NCBI RefSeq assembly: GCF_900099895.1
Contig: NZ_FNDY01000040.1
Location: forward strand, 1-37,561
Reading direction: 5' to 3'
DNA from: Paenibacillus naphthalenovorans
Lineage (GTDB): Bacteria; Bacillota; Bacilli; Paenibacillales; NBRC-103111
DNA: 37,561 bases
Shown here: positions 1-8,186 of the stretch, in pieces
Position numbering within the stretch: the stretch's first letter is position 1
How the letters are laid out: each line of letters starts with the position of its first letter
Notes under the pieces: generated by a model
Database searches by the model: none
Seen by the model: the letters and a program-made list of their open reading frames with translations, nothing else
What the model was told of the DNA's origin: nothing
Translations under genes and position numbers: made by a program

Positions 1-120
1 GTGTGTTGTGCGCAAACATCACTTTACCAAGGGAGAAGCTCTTTTTCTATATCCGCTTTTTCCAATTCCTACACCCACGGAGATTTTACACTAACTTGGA
101 TGAAGCCGAATCATGAATAA
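1..120 (+). CDS. C-terminal end of an unrecognised protein (5' truncated by window edge)
   Basis: Frame 1 is open from the first base and stops at TAA 118-120, giving 39 residues that end GDFTLTWMKPNHE. A good plus-strand terminator begins exactly at the stop codon, which supports this being a real gene end. The stretch contains no motif I can name, and the upstream part is outside the window. It could be a chance open frame, but the stop-terminator arrangement argues for a gene. Confidence 0.45.
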   Translation: MCCAQTSLYQGRSSFSISAFSNSYTHGDFTLTWMKPNHE

Positions 121-161
121 GACCCTGTTCTCTCCGAAACCGGACGGAATAGGGTCTTTTT
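119..161 (+). terminator. Rho-independent terminator after the edge gene
   Basis: AAGACCCT pairs with AGGGTCTT around a GC-containing loop, and the 3' arm runs into a T tract (TCTTTTTG). The T run is on the plus strand only, so it ends transcription coming from the left edge. Confidence 0.8.
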
Positions 162-288
162 GCGCGGATGGAATCATTTAGAAATTTGGGTTTACGACAT
201 GGAGGAGATAATGGTAGTGTAATAGATATTGTCTTATTATTGTTTAAGCTGCAAGGAGGAGAACGACATCAAGATCAAAGGAGTTTTT

Positions 289-1194
289 ATGGTTCTGTGC
301 GCGGCTGTCTGCTGGGCGTTATCCGGAATCGCGGCTCAGCTGTTTTTTCAGCATTTTGCGGCAGCGCCCGGCATCCTTGTCTCTATTCGTCTGCTCTCTG
401 CCGGTGTCATCATGATCCTGCTGCAAAGCCTGATTCAGGGAACCAAAAACGCTTTTTCCGTCTGGTCGCATAAAAAGGACCGGCTTACCTTACTTGTCTT
501 TGGTTTAATAGGGATGTTAGGCGTTCAATATACCTTTTTTGCCGCGATTCACCATGGAAATGCGGCCACAGCCACCCTGCTGCAGTATTTGGGACCGATC
601 TTCATCATCGTCTATGTTTCCCTGCAGTTCAGACGAATGCCCGGCAGCCGGGAGCTCATTGCGTTCCTGTTAGCTCTGACCGGCATTTTCTTCATGACGA
701 CGAGCGGCTCTGTCGATTCTTTAACGATAACATTGGAAGCGTTTATATGGGGAATCCTGTCCGCCATAGCCGCGGCATTCTATACCTTGTTCCCGGCAAA
801 GCTGTTGAAAGCCTGGGGACCGGTTTCCGTCGTCGGCTGGAGCATGGTCATCGGCGGTGTCGGACTTAGTCTGTTTCACCCGCCATGGTTTTTCGATTGG
901 AGCCAAGGCTCCCTGCTTCTGTTTGCCTTGCTTGCGTTTATTGTCATCGTAGGCACCATTACTCCATTCTATCTGTTCCTGGACAGCCTGCGGTTTGTCA
1001 CGCCGGCCCAGGCCAGTATCCTCGGCAGCGCCGAACCGTTAACAGCCGTACTGGTTACCACCGTATTTTTACATACGCCTATGGATCCGGTCCAGCTCCT
1101 CGGCAGCCTTTGTATCATCGTGTCCGTCCTTGTCTTGGCGCTTCGATCGGCCCGCAAGGATGCCTCCGGCGCCGACAAGACCGCCTCTGGATAA
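289..1194 (+). CDS. EamA/DMT-family transporter
   Basis: This is a ten-helix-type inner membrane exporter of the drug/metabolite transporter superfamily; members export amino acids, metabolites or drugs, and the substrate is not predictable here. Two EamA repeats are visible: the first has LQYLGPIFIIVYVSL, and the second is marked by FVTPAQASILGSAEPLTAVL, the usual glutamate-proline signature near the C-terminus. The length of about 300 residues is normal. The start is uncertain. The ATG at 289 has AAAGGAG five bases upstream. A stronger AAGGAGGAG sits at 253-261 ahead of an ATC codon at 268, which would give the family-like N-terminus IKIKGVFMVL. An in-frame TTG exists at 229. The gene stands alone and converges with the neighbouring minus-strand operon. 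Confidence 0.85.
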   Translation: MVLCAAVCWALSGIAAQLFFQHFAAAPGILVSIRLLSAGVIMILLQSLIQGTKNAFSVWSHKKDRLTLLVFGLIGMLGVQYTFFAAIHHGNAATATLLQYLGPIFIIVYVSLQFRRMPGSRELIAFLLALTGIFFMTTSGSVDSLTITLEAFIWGILSAIAAAFYTLFPAKLLKAWGPVSVVGWSMVIGGVGLSLFHPPWFFDWSQGSLLLFALLAFIVIVGTITPFYLFLDSLRFVTPAQASILGSAEPLTAVLVTTVFLHTPMDPVQLLGSLCIIVSVLVLALRSARKDASGADKTASG

Positions 1195-1216
1195 CCCATG
1201 TTAGTCCTGTAATTTT

Positions 1217-2479
1217 CTATGGTACGTCGGAAAAATGCATCGTAACCGGCCCCGTCAATACCTCAATGGCCTTTGAAGCCAATGCTTCGGGCAGCAGATT
1301 TTCGGATATCCGGATTTCCTTTAATTCCAACGTATTTTTAATCCGGACGATTCTCACTTGATGAAAATCGGGCACATTACACGTTTTTATCGCCGCCTGT
1401 ATCGCCAATTTTTCCGTCGGAAGAACCATGGGAACCTTGACAGGGGTTAGGACCGTGCTTGTAAAAGCATTCATATAGCCCTTTTCCCAATCCATTTCAT
1501 CAAAAAGCTTACGCGTAATCACATCCGCCGAGCCGATGCCCAGCGCATTGCCCCGGGTTTTGGCCGTTAATCCGAGAACTGCAATACGGCTGATGGCGGG
1601 AGCCGTACTTTTGACGTACGGTGTATGGAAGCGTCCGGTTATATTAGGGTCCATGCCGCTGCCGGATATATCCTTTCCGATCTCATCTACAATCAAGACA
1701 TCGATAGGATCGAACAATAACCGGGGCATGAGGGACTTGGCTTCCAGCAGTAACCCGGGTTCGATGTCTTCCAGCCGTTCGGCAGGTACGGCAGCGATCC
1801 TGGCGGGCCGGTCATAAGCATTCTCAATAACAGCTACTCCAAAAATAACAGGGAGCTTGGAAAGAACGATTCGGGCCATCTCGGGGACATGCTCAGCCAT
1901 GTATTTAAAACCGTAGGCATGAGCGGCATCAGCTCCCTTATGCTTCCCGAGGCCAATCGTGATCATTTTCATCAAACCGCTTTCGATCGGACCGCTGAAG
2001 GCGGTGTGCGGTTTAATCCGGTTAATCACGATAATCTTGTCGGCTTCATAAGCAATTTTATCGGTGTAGACAGGCAAACCCTTAGGTAATCTGCCCACCT
2101 CCACGACGTCCATGCTCGAATGTACGGGAGCCCCGACGGATTGTTCCGTAACCCCCAATTGCTCCAATACTTCGGCCTGGCCTTCAGCCGTCGCTCCGCC
2201 GTGGCTTCCCATAGCCGGTACAATAAAGGGATGGGCACCGGCAGACTTGACGGCGCGGACGACCTCTCTTACGATAATGGCAATATCGGCTATTCCCCGG
2301 CTGCCCACGGCTATAGCGACCCGATCTCCTTGAGAAACCCGCGGCAGAACGCCGGCTTCCTTCATCGCTTTGCGGACAGCCGATGCCGTATCGCCAATTT
2401 CGGGAGCAATGAAGTGTTGCTGTACTTTGATCATCCTGGGAATCGGAATATCGCGCAGTAATGCTATGATTTTATTCAT
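1217..2479 (-). CDS. LarA-superfamily (DUF2088) nickel-pincer-type isomerase, probable 2-hydroxyacid racemase/epimerase
   Basis: The protein has the N-terminal DUF2088 fold of lactate racemase LarA and its homologues, which move a hydride on 2-hydroxyacids using a nickel-pincer nucleotide. GSRG near residue 60, PAMGSHGG, then IKPHTAFSG followed by ESGLMKM and IGLGKHKGAD resemble the LarA region holding the cofactor-linked lysine and the nickel-binding histidines. The exact residue match should be confirmed by alignment. No larB, larC or larE cofactor genes are in the window. I chose the ATG at 2479 because GAGGAG lies seven bases upstream; ATG 2482 and the longer frame from 2494 are alternatives. 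It is the last gene of the operon behind the hydroxyacid dehydrogenase, which suits interconversion of hydroxyacid stereoisomers. The substrate is unknown. Confidence 0.75.
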   Translation of the reverse strand: MNKIIALLRDIPIPRMIKVQQHFIAPEIGDTASAVRKAMKEAGVLPRVSQGDRVAIAVGSRGIADIAIIVREVVRAVKSAGAHPFIVPAMGSHGGATAEGQAEVLEQLGVTEQSVGAPVHSSMDVVEVGRLPKGLPVYTDKIAYEADKIIVINRIKPHTAFSGPIESGLMKMITIGLGKHKGADAAHAYGFKYMAEHVPEMARIVLSKLPVIFGVAVIENAYDRPARIAAVPAERLEDIEPGLLLEAKSLMPRLLFDPIDVLIVDEIGKDISGSGMDPNITGRFHTPYVKSTAPAISRIAVLGLTAKTRGNALGIGSADVITRKLFDEMDWEKGYMNAFTSTVLTPVKVPMVLPTEKLAIQAAIKTCNVPDFHQVRIVRIKNTLELKEIRISENLLPEALASKAIEVLTGPVTMHFSDVP

Positions 2480-2516
2480 CATCGTTCTCCTCATGTTTCA
2501 GGATCGGGCGCTGCGG

Positions 2517-3467
2517 CTACATTCCGTTTACGACATGCTCGGGTCTTTTTTTGTTCACAAGAACGTCCACGATATTCCGCACGCAAATCATGCCGATTTC
2601 ATTGACAGCTCCGCTCGTATAACCTGCAATATGAGACGTGGCTATACAATTGGGCAAACCAAACAGCGGATGCTCCCGAACCGGTTCTTGTTCGAATACA
2701 TCCAATGCGGCTCCGGCAATGGAGCCGTCTCTTAAAACCTCGTACAGGGCATCTTCGGATACAATCCCGCCCCGGGAAGCATTGATCAGATAGGCGCTTT
2801 TCTTCATCATGTCCAATTCTTTGCGCCCGATGAGATTTTCCGTTTGTTCCGTAAGCGCGATATGAAGAGTTACAAAATCGCTTTTACTCAAAAGCTCTTC
2901 AAGGGAAACGAATGTGACCTCATGCTTCTCCGCGAAGCTGTGATCGGGGTAAGGATCAAAGGCCAGAATATTCATATCAAAGCCTCTGGACCTGCGGGCT
3001 ACTTCCTTGCCAATGTTGCCGAGCCCTATGATGCCAACCGTTTTCCCATAAACGTCGGAGCCAAATATTCTTGGCCACTCGCCCTTTTTGGTTAATTCGA
3101 CGGCCGCCGGAATTTGACGGGCCAAGGAAAGCATTAAGGCAAAGGTAAAGTCAGCTACCGCATGCTTGTTGGTATTGGGAACGTTCGTCACCCAAACTTG
3201 ACTTTTCCTGGCCGCTTCCAAATCGATGTTATCCACCCCTACGCCATGTTTGCAAATAATCTTTAAATTCGGCGTACGAGCCAGAACATTCGGCGTAATG
3301 GCATTAAAAGCAACAATGGCGGCATCCGCATCCTGGATTTCGGCAATAAATGATTCCTCTTGAATATCCGCCGGCAATTGAACCAACTGCATCCCATGTT
3401 TTTCTAGATATTTCACAGGCTCATTCGAATATTTGGCAAAGGATGGCGATGTGGATACGACTTTCAT
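2517..3467 (-). CDS. D-isomer-specific 2-hydroxyacid dehydrogenase (NAD-dependent, SerA-like)
   Basis: This cytoplasmic oxidoreductase interconverts a 2-hydroxyacid and a 2-oxoacid. The Rossmann motif GIIGLGNIG is followed by an aspartate (AFDPYPD), which favours NAD over NADP. The catalytic trio is present: Arg in NASRGGIV, Glu in DVFEQEPV and His in ATSHIAGYT. At 316 residues it is a short SerA-like form without an ACT regulatory domain, so biosynthetic serine control is unlikely. The start ATG has AGGGGAG eight bases upstream. It lies between tctA and the LarA-like gene and probably oxidises the imported hydroxyacid or the product of the isomerase. Confidence 0.88.
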   Translation of the reverse strand: MKVVSTSPSFAKYSNEPVKYLEKHGMQLVQLPADIQEESFIAEIQDADAAIVAFNAITPNVLARTPNLKIICKHGVGVDNIDLEAARKSQVWVTNVPNTNKHAVADFTFALMLSLARQIPAAVELTKKGEWPRIFGSDVYGKTVGIIGLGNIGKEVARRSRGFDMNILAFDPYPDHSFAEKHEVTFVSLEELLSKSDFVTLHIALTEQTENLIGRKELDMMKKSAYLINASRGGIVSEDALYEVLRDGSIAGAALDVFEQEPVREHPLFGLPNCIATSHIAGYTSGAVNEIGMICVRNIVDVLVNKKRPEHVVNGM

Positions 3468-3594
3468 TACTGAATCTCCCCTTTAGAACCTTTTCTCGCG
3501 GTAAAGAAAACTTTCAGCTCCGCTGATAACTTAGATTTTCTTCTATCATCAAAAACCGTGCCGAGGCCGATCCACGTCCGGATCACACCCACGT

Positions 3595-5109
3595 TTACAT
3601 TTCAACATCCGCCGAAAGACCATCCTTCTTTTTCATCAGCCCCGCAACAAAGCTTGCGATCAGAATCATAGCAGAAAGCACGAGCAATGTTGCGCTTAAC
3701 GGACGCGTAAAGAAACCCATAAAATGGCCTTCGAACAAGGCAAGGGATTGCAATAATGAATTCTCCATCAGTTCCCCTAATACAAAAGTGAGCACGATGG
3801 GTGCGAGCGGAATATCCACTTTTTTGAATATATATCCCACAATGCCGAAAACGAACATAGCCGCTACATCCCACAAGCTGTTTTTGACGCTGTATGATCC
3901 GATGATCGATATAATCAATATGATTGGAAACAGTAATTTTGCCGGAACCAACGCAATTTTGGCCCAAATCCCGGCAAGCGGCAGGTTCATGATCAGAAGC
4001 AGCAGATTACCGATAAACATGCTGGCGATAATCGCCCATACAATATCCGGGTTTTTTACAAACAGTGTAGGCCCCGGGGTAAGACCATGCATGATGAACG
4101 CTCCCAACAAGACCGCAATCGTCGGCGAGCTAGGAAGTCCTAAGGTAAATAACGGAATAAGGGCTCCGCCGCAATAAGAATTGTTAGCCGTTTCGGGACC
4201 GGCCACGCCTTCAATGGCTCCTTTTCCGAATCTGGAAGGATCTTTGGCCAATTTTTTCTCGAGCGAGTAAGACAAAATCGCCGGAATGACGGAGTTCGTC
4301 CCGGGAATTAACCCCATAAGAAAGCCGAGCAGGCTTCCTCTGCCAATGGATTTAAGCGACGGCTTCCATTCCTCCCGCTTAGGCAGAACGCCCTTCACCT
4401 TCGGAATTTTCTGCGCTTTCTCCTGATTTTCGAGTCCGCTTAAAATTTCGGATAAGCCGAATAGGCCCATCGCAATCATCACAAAATCAAGGCCGTCCAT
4501 TAATTGATCCTGGCCAAAGGTAAGGCGCACCGTTCCCGTCATCGGGTCCATGCCAATCATAGCCAACACCAGGCCTATGACGGCTGCAACGAGACCGCGA
4601 ATGAGGGATTTTCCCATCAAGCCAATGACCATGATCATGCCTAACACCATCAGCCCAAAAAACTCCGGCGGACCAAACTTCAGAGCATATTCGGCAACGG
4701 GAGGACCGATCAGAACAAGCCCGATAATGGAGATGGTCCCCCCGATAAACGAACCGATCCCTGCTATTCCAAGCGCGGCGCCCGCACGCCCTTGCTTGGC
4801 CAGCGGATGTCCGTCCAGGCATGTGATGACGGAAGCAGCTTCCCCGGGGGTGTTAATTAATACCGAAGTAATGGTGCCCCCATACATGGCGCCGTAATAA
4901 ATCCCGGCAAGCATAATAATGGCGGATACAGGCTCCATACCGAAGCTGATCGGAAGCAGAATGGCGGTAGCGGTTGTCGGACCAAGCCCCGGCAGCACGC
5001 CCACAAGCATCCCTACGGTTACTCCGATCAAACAATACAACAAATTCCAAAAGGACAGCGCCGTTTCAAATCCGTGCAATAACATGTTGAAGGATTCCAT
5101 CAGCCTCAC
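3595..5109 (-). CDS. tctA: Tripartite tricarboxylate transporter large permease TctA
   Basis: This is the large, roughly twelve-helix membrane subunit of the TTT uptake family (TctABC), which uses an ion gradient to import di- and tricarboxylates captured by a binding protein. The N-terminal signature GVLPGLGPTTATAILLP and the duplicated LIGLIPGTNSVIPA-type motif in the second half (FLMGLIPGTNSVIPAIL) are both visible. The 504-residue length is normal. The frame opens at GTG 5109, directly after the tctB stop at 5110; ATG 5100 with GGTGAGG just upstream is an equally good start. Translational coupling to tctB is likely. Confidence 0.92.
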   Translation of the reverse strand: MRLMESFNMLLHGFETALSFWNLLYCLIGVTVGMLVGVLPGLGPTTATAILLPISFGMEPVSAIIMLAGIYYGAMYGGTITSVLINTPGEAASVITCLDGHPLAKQGRAGAALGIAGIGSFIGGTISIIGLVLIGPPVAEYALKFGPPEFFGLMVLGMIMVIGLMGKSLIRGLVAAVIGLVLAMIGMDPMTGTVRLTFGQDQLMDGLDFVMIAMGLFGLSEILSGLENQEKAQKIPKVKGVLPKREEWKPSLKSIGRGSLLGFLMGLIPGTNSVIPAILSYSLEKKLAKDPSRFGKGAIEGVAGPETANNSYCGGALIPLFTLGLPSSPTIAVLLGAFIMHGLTPGPTLFVKNPDIVWAIIASMFIGNLLLLIMNLPLAGIWAKIALVPAKLLFPIILIISIIGSYSVKNSLWDVAAMFVFGIVGYIFKKVDIPLAPIVLTFVLGELMENSLLQSLALFEGHFMGFFTRPLSATLLVLSAMILIASFVAGLMKKKDGLSADVEM

Positions 5110-5571
5110 CTACCATCCAAAAGAATTAACCGGCAACGGGATTTTTAGAAGAACCGCAAAAACGACAAAAAAGACCAGCGTGACCACCGTTGAAATGGCC
5201 ATTCCCACATACCATTTGTAGGCTTGCATGAACATGAGGGAAAGCATCGCAATGCCTGCCACACAAAAACCGGTAAACGGGACAATCAGAAGAAAAAAAA
5301 GGAACGAACCAACAAAAAGCAGCACCCTTCGCAATGCTTTACCCTTGGGTAAGATGTCGCTTACCTCAACTTCTTTTTTAATAAAGGATTCGATAATATA
5401 CAGCACGGACAGAAGGATCAGCAATCCGCTTAACCATAACGGGAACAATCCCGGTCCCGGCCCGATTGAACCGCGATATTCCAAAGATAAGGAGCTGAAA
5501 AACATCGTGCCTGAAAAAAGCAGCAGGACAAGGCCTACCCAAACCCCCGCATTTCTCACAAGGAAACACAT
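5110..5571 (-). CDS. tctB: Tripartite tricarboxylate transporter small permease TctB
   Basis: This small four-helix membrane subunit partners TctA. The frame begins with a hydrophobic helix (GVWVGLVLLLFSGTMFF), then SLEYRGSIGPGPGLFPLWLSG, the loop typical of TctB, and ends with two more helices. The length of about 150 residues is usual. The ATG at 5571 has no well-spaced ribosome site (AAAGG abuts it); a GTG four codons later at 5559 is possible. It sits between tctC and tctA, and the stop codon is immediately followed by the tctA start. Confidence 0.85.
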   Translation of the reverse strand: MCFLVRNAGVWVGLVLLLFSGTMFFSSLSLEYRGSIGPGPGLFPLWLSGLLILLSVLYIIESFIKKEVEVSDILPKGKALRRVLLFVGSFLFFLLIVPFTGFCVAGIAMLSLMFMQAYKWYVGMAISTVVTLVFFVVFAVLLKIPLPVNSFGW

Positions 5572-5600
5572 CCTTTAATCATATTGCTCTTTACTGCCGT

Positions 5601-5658
5601 TAAAAAAGACTGCTTACCCTCCGTGAAGCACCATCTCATGATTGTTTATGGTAAGCAG
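5601..5658 (-). terminator. Intra-operon hairpin with T tract between tctC and tctB (partial terminator)
   Basis: On the minus strand CTGCTTACC (5650-5658) can pair with GGTAAGCAG (5610-5618) and is followed by TCTTTTTT. It lies after the binding-protein gene and before the permease genes. I infer that it trims read-through so the binding protein is made in excess. Confidence 0.6.
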
Positions 5659-5682
5659 CCCCAGTCGCTGCATGGAAGTATC

Positions 5683-6690
5683 TTATTTTCCAAAACCGAT
5701 CTTATCGATCCATTCTTTGGTCACTTTCAATTCTGTACGGATTTTTTCTTCCACTTGATGCGGGCTGTCGTTATTGGCAATCAAGTTTGATTTCGTCAAA
5801 AAGTCATGAAACGCATCAGATGCGAAAGCCTTGGCGAATGCTTTGTTTAAAACCTGATATACATCCTCCGGCGTACCTTTGGGAACTGCGATAAATTTGT
5901 ACACGCCCCATTTGACGTCAATGCCTTTTTCGCTCATCGTAGGCACGTCGGGCATTTCCGGTACACGCTTTTCATTGAATACGCCGATAAATCTGATTTT
6001 CCCGGACTTCACATACTCCATCAGTTCTCCCGGATGGGCTATACCGATATCCACTTGCTGGCCAAGTACGGCCGTGGCTACTTCCGCTCCCGACTTGTAA
6101 GGAACGTGCTGTCTTTTCATCCCCGCTGTTTCAAAGAAGGTTTCCGCAGCCAGATTAGATAATCCGCCGGCGCCCGATGTCGCATATTTAATCGCCTTAC
6201 CGCTGCCTTTGGCATTCAGTACATCATCAAGTGTTTTATACGGGGAATCCACATGCGCTGCAAATACAAGATCTTCAAAGGTCGTAGCGTGCACGATTCT
6301 GAAATCATCAATGGAATATTCCAGTTGGTTCAGGAGCGGCTGCGTAGTGAAAGGGCTGTTCGAGCTAATGACCAAGGTATATCCGTCAGGCGCAGACTTG
6401 GAAACCTCCGTAACCGCCAAGGTTCCCCCTCCTCCGGCCTTATTGACCACCATGACCGGCTGGCCAAGCTCTTTCTCCACCTCTTTGGCCAATGTGCGGG
6501 CCATCAAATCGGTGCTTCCTCCGGCAGCCCAGGGAACGATTAAATTAATCGGTTTGGTCGGGAATTTGGCCTTTGCCGCTTCCGGCTGACCCGATTGGGC
6601 TTGCTCTCCTTGCTTAGGCGCCTGTGCGCAGCCGAACAGTAAAGTTAAAGTTAACAGCACAGCCAGCATAGTAATCACATTTTTCTTCAT
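5683..6690 (-). CDS. tctC: TctC/Bug-family periplasmic-type substrate-binding lipoprotein
   Basis: This is the extracytoplasmic solute receptor of the TTT transporter; in a Gram-positive cell it is anchored by lipid. The N-terminus has a signal peptide MKKNVITMLAVLLTL and a lipobox ending LLFGC. It is followed by the Bug-family hallmarks FPTKPINLIVPWAAGGSTD and VVNKAGGGGTLAV, which bind carboxylate groups. I chose ATG 6690 because AGGGAGGT lies at the right distance and the signal peptide starts there; the frame extends to 6735 without support. It is the second gene of the operon and is followed by a hairpin that may raise its dosage over the permeases. Confidence 0.92.
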   Translation of the reverse strand: MKKNVITMLAVLLTLTLLFGCAQAPKQGEQAQSGQPEAAKAKFPTKPINLIVPWAAGGSTDLMARTLAKEVEKELGQPVMVVNKAGGGGTLAVTEVSKSAPDGYTLVISSNSPFTTQPLLNQLEYSIDDFRIVHATTFEDLVFAAHVDSPYKTLDDVLNAKGSGKAIKYATSGAGGLSNLAAETFFETAGMKRQHVPYKSGAEVATAVLGQQVDIGIAHPGELMEYVKSGKIRFIGVFNEKRVPEMPDVPTMSEKGIDVKWGVYKFIAVPKGTPEDVYQVLNKAFAKAFASDAFHDFLTKSNLIANNDSPHQVEEKIRTELKVTKEWIDKIGFGK

Positions 6691-6755
6691 GTATAATGAC
6701 CTCCCTAATAGAATATCAATCAACAACTTACACATATATAATAAAGCGCATTCAT

Positions 6756-7673
6756 TTAAACCATTGCACTACCGTTCGATGCCTGGATAACGCCCTTCTG
6801 AATATAGGCATCCATAACCTTCATGAGCTGGTTGTATTTTGCCTCAGGCAGCGCGGCAACAGGAGCTCTGGCCGGCCCGACAGGCAAGCCCATGATGTTC
6901 ATCGCTTCTTTTAAGACGGTTGGCAATGTCCCCAGTCCCATGGCCGATCGAATGGCCCTTAGCTGTTTTTGCCCCTCCTCGGCTTCCGCAAAGCGTCCCG
7001 CTTGCCAGTGAGTATAAATCGATACGACCGTCTCCGGTAAAATATTGGCTGTCGCCGCTATAGCTCCTTTACCTCCGGCCATCAGGGTCGGCAAGATGAG
7101 GGAATCCGTCCCGGCTAATACGGAAAATTCAGGTCCGACGGCATCAAGATATTGCAGCGTGTTATCAAAGCTTCCGCTGCTGTCTTTAATCCCGACGATA
7201 TTAGGAATTTGAGATAATACCCCAACCGAGCCTGGCAGCAGGCTGTTCCCCGTTCGGGATGGGATGTTATACAAAACGACAGGAAGGCGGGTCGAATCGG
7301 CAATCCGTTTAAAGTGCTCCACGAGCTCGTCCTGTGTGAACGTCAGAAAATACGGCGTAATGACGGAAAGCGCATCGGCGCCGATTTCCTCCAGCTTTTT
7401 GGCCATACGAACGGTTTCGGAAGTTGTGATGCAGCCCGCACCCACATATACCGGTACTTTCCCTTTGACCTCATCTATAATGATTTCGGCAATTCTTATT
7501 TTTTCATCGAACGTTAGTGAAAAAAACTCTCCGTTCGTTCCTAAACAAAATAATCCATGAACACCGGCGTCCACATATCTTTTAACTAATTGGCGGAGTA
7601 CGGGTTCATTTACTTCTTCCGATGATGTAAACGGTGTCACCATAGCCGGAATAATGCCTTCTGGTTTTAACAT
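6756..7673 (-). CDS. DapA/NanA-superfamily class I aldolase or dehydratase, probably catabolic
   Basis: This is a pyruvate-type Schiff-base TIM-barrel lyase of 305 residues. The Schiff-base lysine is K163 in GIKDSS and the catalytic tyrosine is Y135 in VLYNIPSRTG. The carboxylate-binding loop reads GTNGEF (T46, N47), not the GTTGE of lysine-biosynthesis DapA; asparagine there is seen in hydroxy-oxo-glutarate-type aldolases. The operon has no lysine genes. I therefore infer cleavage or dehydration of a 2-keto acid derived from the imported carboxylate. AGAGGAGGAACC precedes the ATG. It is the first gene of the operon, behind a leader of about 300 bases carrying two operator candidates. Confidence 0.85.
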   Translation of the reverse strand: MLKPEGIIPAMVTPFTSSEEVNEPVLRQLVKRYVDAGVHGLFCLGTNGEFFSLTFDEKIRIAEIIIDEVKGKVPVYVGAGCITTSETVRMAKKLEEIGADALSVITPYFLTFTQDELVEHFKRIADSTRLPVVLYNIPSRTGNSLLPGSVGVLSQIPNIVGIKDSSGSFDNTLQYLDAVGPEFSVLAGTDSLILPTLMAGGKGAIAATANILPETVVSIYTHWQAGRFAEAEEGQKQLRAIRSAMGLGTLPTVLKEAMNIMGLPVGPARAPVAALPEAKYNQLMKVMDAYIQKGVIQASNGSAMV

Positions 7674-7827
7674 TCGATGGTTCCTCCTCTATGTACGAAC
7701 GAACATAATCCGAATAATGAAATAGCATAAGAAGATCCAGAACGATACAGTGCTACAGTGTTACCGCTATCATAAATGTAATGATGAAACGGCCACTGAT
7801 TCTGAGATTGAACACCAAGTATATTAA

Positions 7828-7843
7828 ATGTTGTATACATGGT
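7828..7843. promoter_or_regulatory. GntR/FCD operator candidate O2 in the dapA-like leader
   Basis: ATGTTGTATACATGGT matches 14 of 16 positions of the upstream site at 7957-7972, with a perfect 8-bp core TGTATACA. It lies 129 bp inside the leader of the catabolic operon, so it could act as a roadblock or looping site for the divergent regulator. Confidence 0.55.
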
Positions 7844-7956
7844 AGATAGAGCCCTCATACTTGAATTGGTTTTTACAGTCAATCCTTTCTGAATAAGATG
7901 AACTCCTGAAATTGGCATGGCGATCGCTGCCCGTTTTCACCTTCTTTTTTTGTTTT

Positions 7957-7972
7957 ATGTTGTATACAACGT
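7957..7972. promoter_or_regulatory. GntR/FCD operator candidate O1
   Basis: It contains the perfect 12-bp palindrome GTTGTATACAAC (7959-7970), the form of site bound by many FCD-subfamily GntR repressors. It covers the predicted transcription start of the operon promoter at 7980-8009, where a bound repressor would block initiation. Confidence 0.65.
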
Positions 7973-7979
7973 TAATCAA

Positions 7980-8009
7980 ATCATAATGGATGATTAATGA
8001 TTTTGTCAA
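7980..8009 (-). promoter_or_regulatory. Promoter of the dapA-like/tct/larA-like operon
   Basis: On the minus strand there is a consensus -35 TTGACA (8004-8009), an 18-base spacer and a -10 TATGAT (7980-7985). Transcription would start near 7973, in the operator. Confidence 0.6.
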
Positions 8010-8058
8010 CGTATTTATATAACCGCTTCCAAATAAAATGGGAAAACCATCTCTGCAA

Positions 8059-8087
8059 TTGACGTCATTTGTTAATGGCTGTAATAT
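8059..8087 (+). promoter_or_regulatory. Promoter of the gntR regulator
   Basis: TTGACG (8059-8064), a 17-base spacer and TAATAT (8082-8087), about 100 bases before the gntR start codon. It diverges from the catabolic operon promoter. Confidence 0.6.
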
Positions 8088-8186
8088 AGAAAATGAAATA
8101 TGATGTATATAACATATAGGCATCATAATCGTGAAGGGTTAATAATAGTCTCTTATGAAGAAAAATGGATCAAAAGGAGTTTATAT

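Noticed and set aside
168..473. Plus-strand frame of 101 codons
   Set aside because: It overlaps the EamA gene in another frame and has no family-like sequence.
6756..7673. Lysine-biosynthesis DapA
   Set aside because: The loop is GTNGEF not GTTGE, and the operon is a catabolic transport operon.
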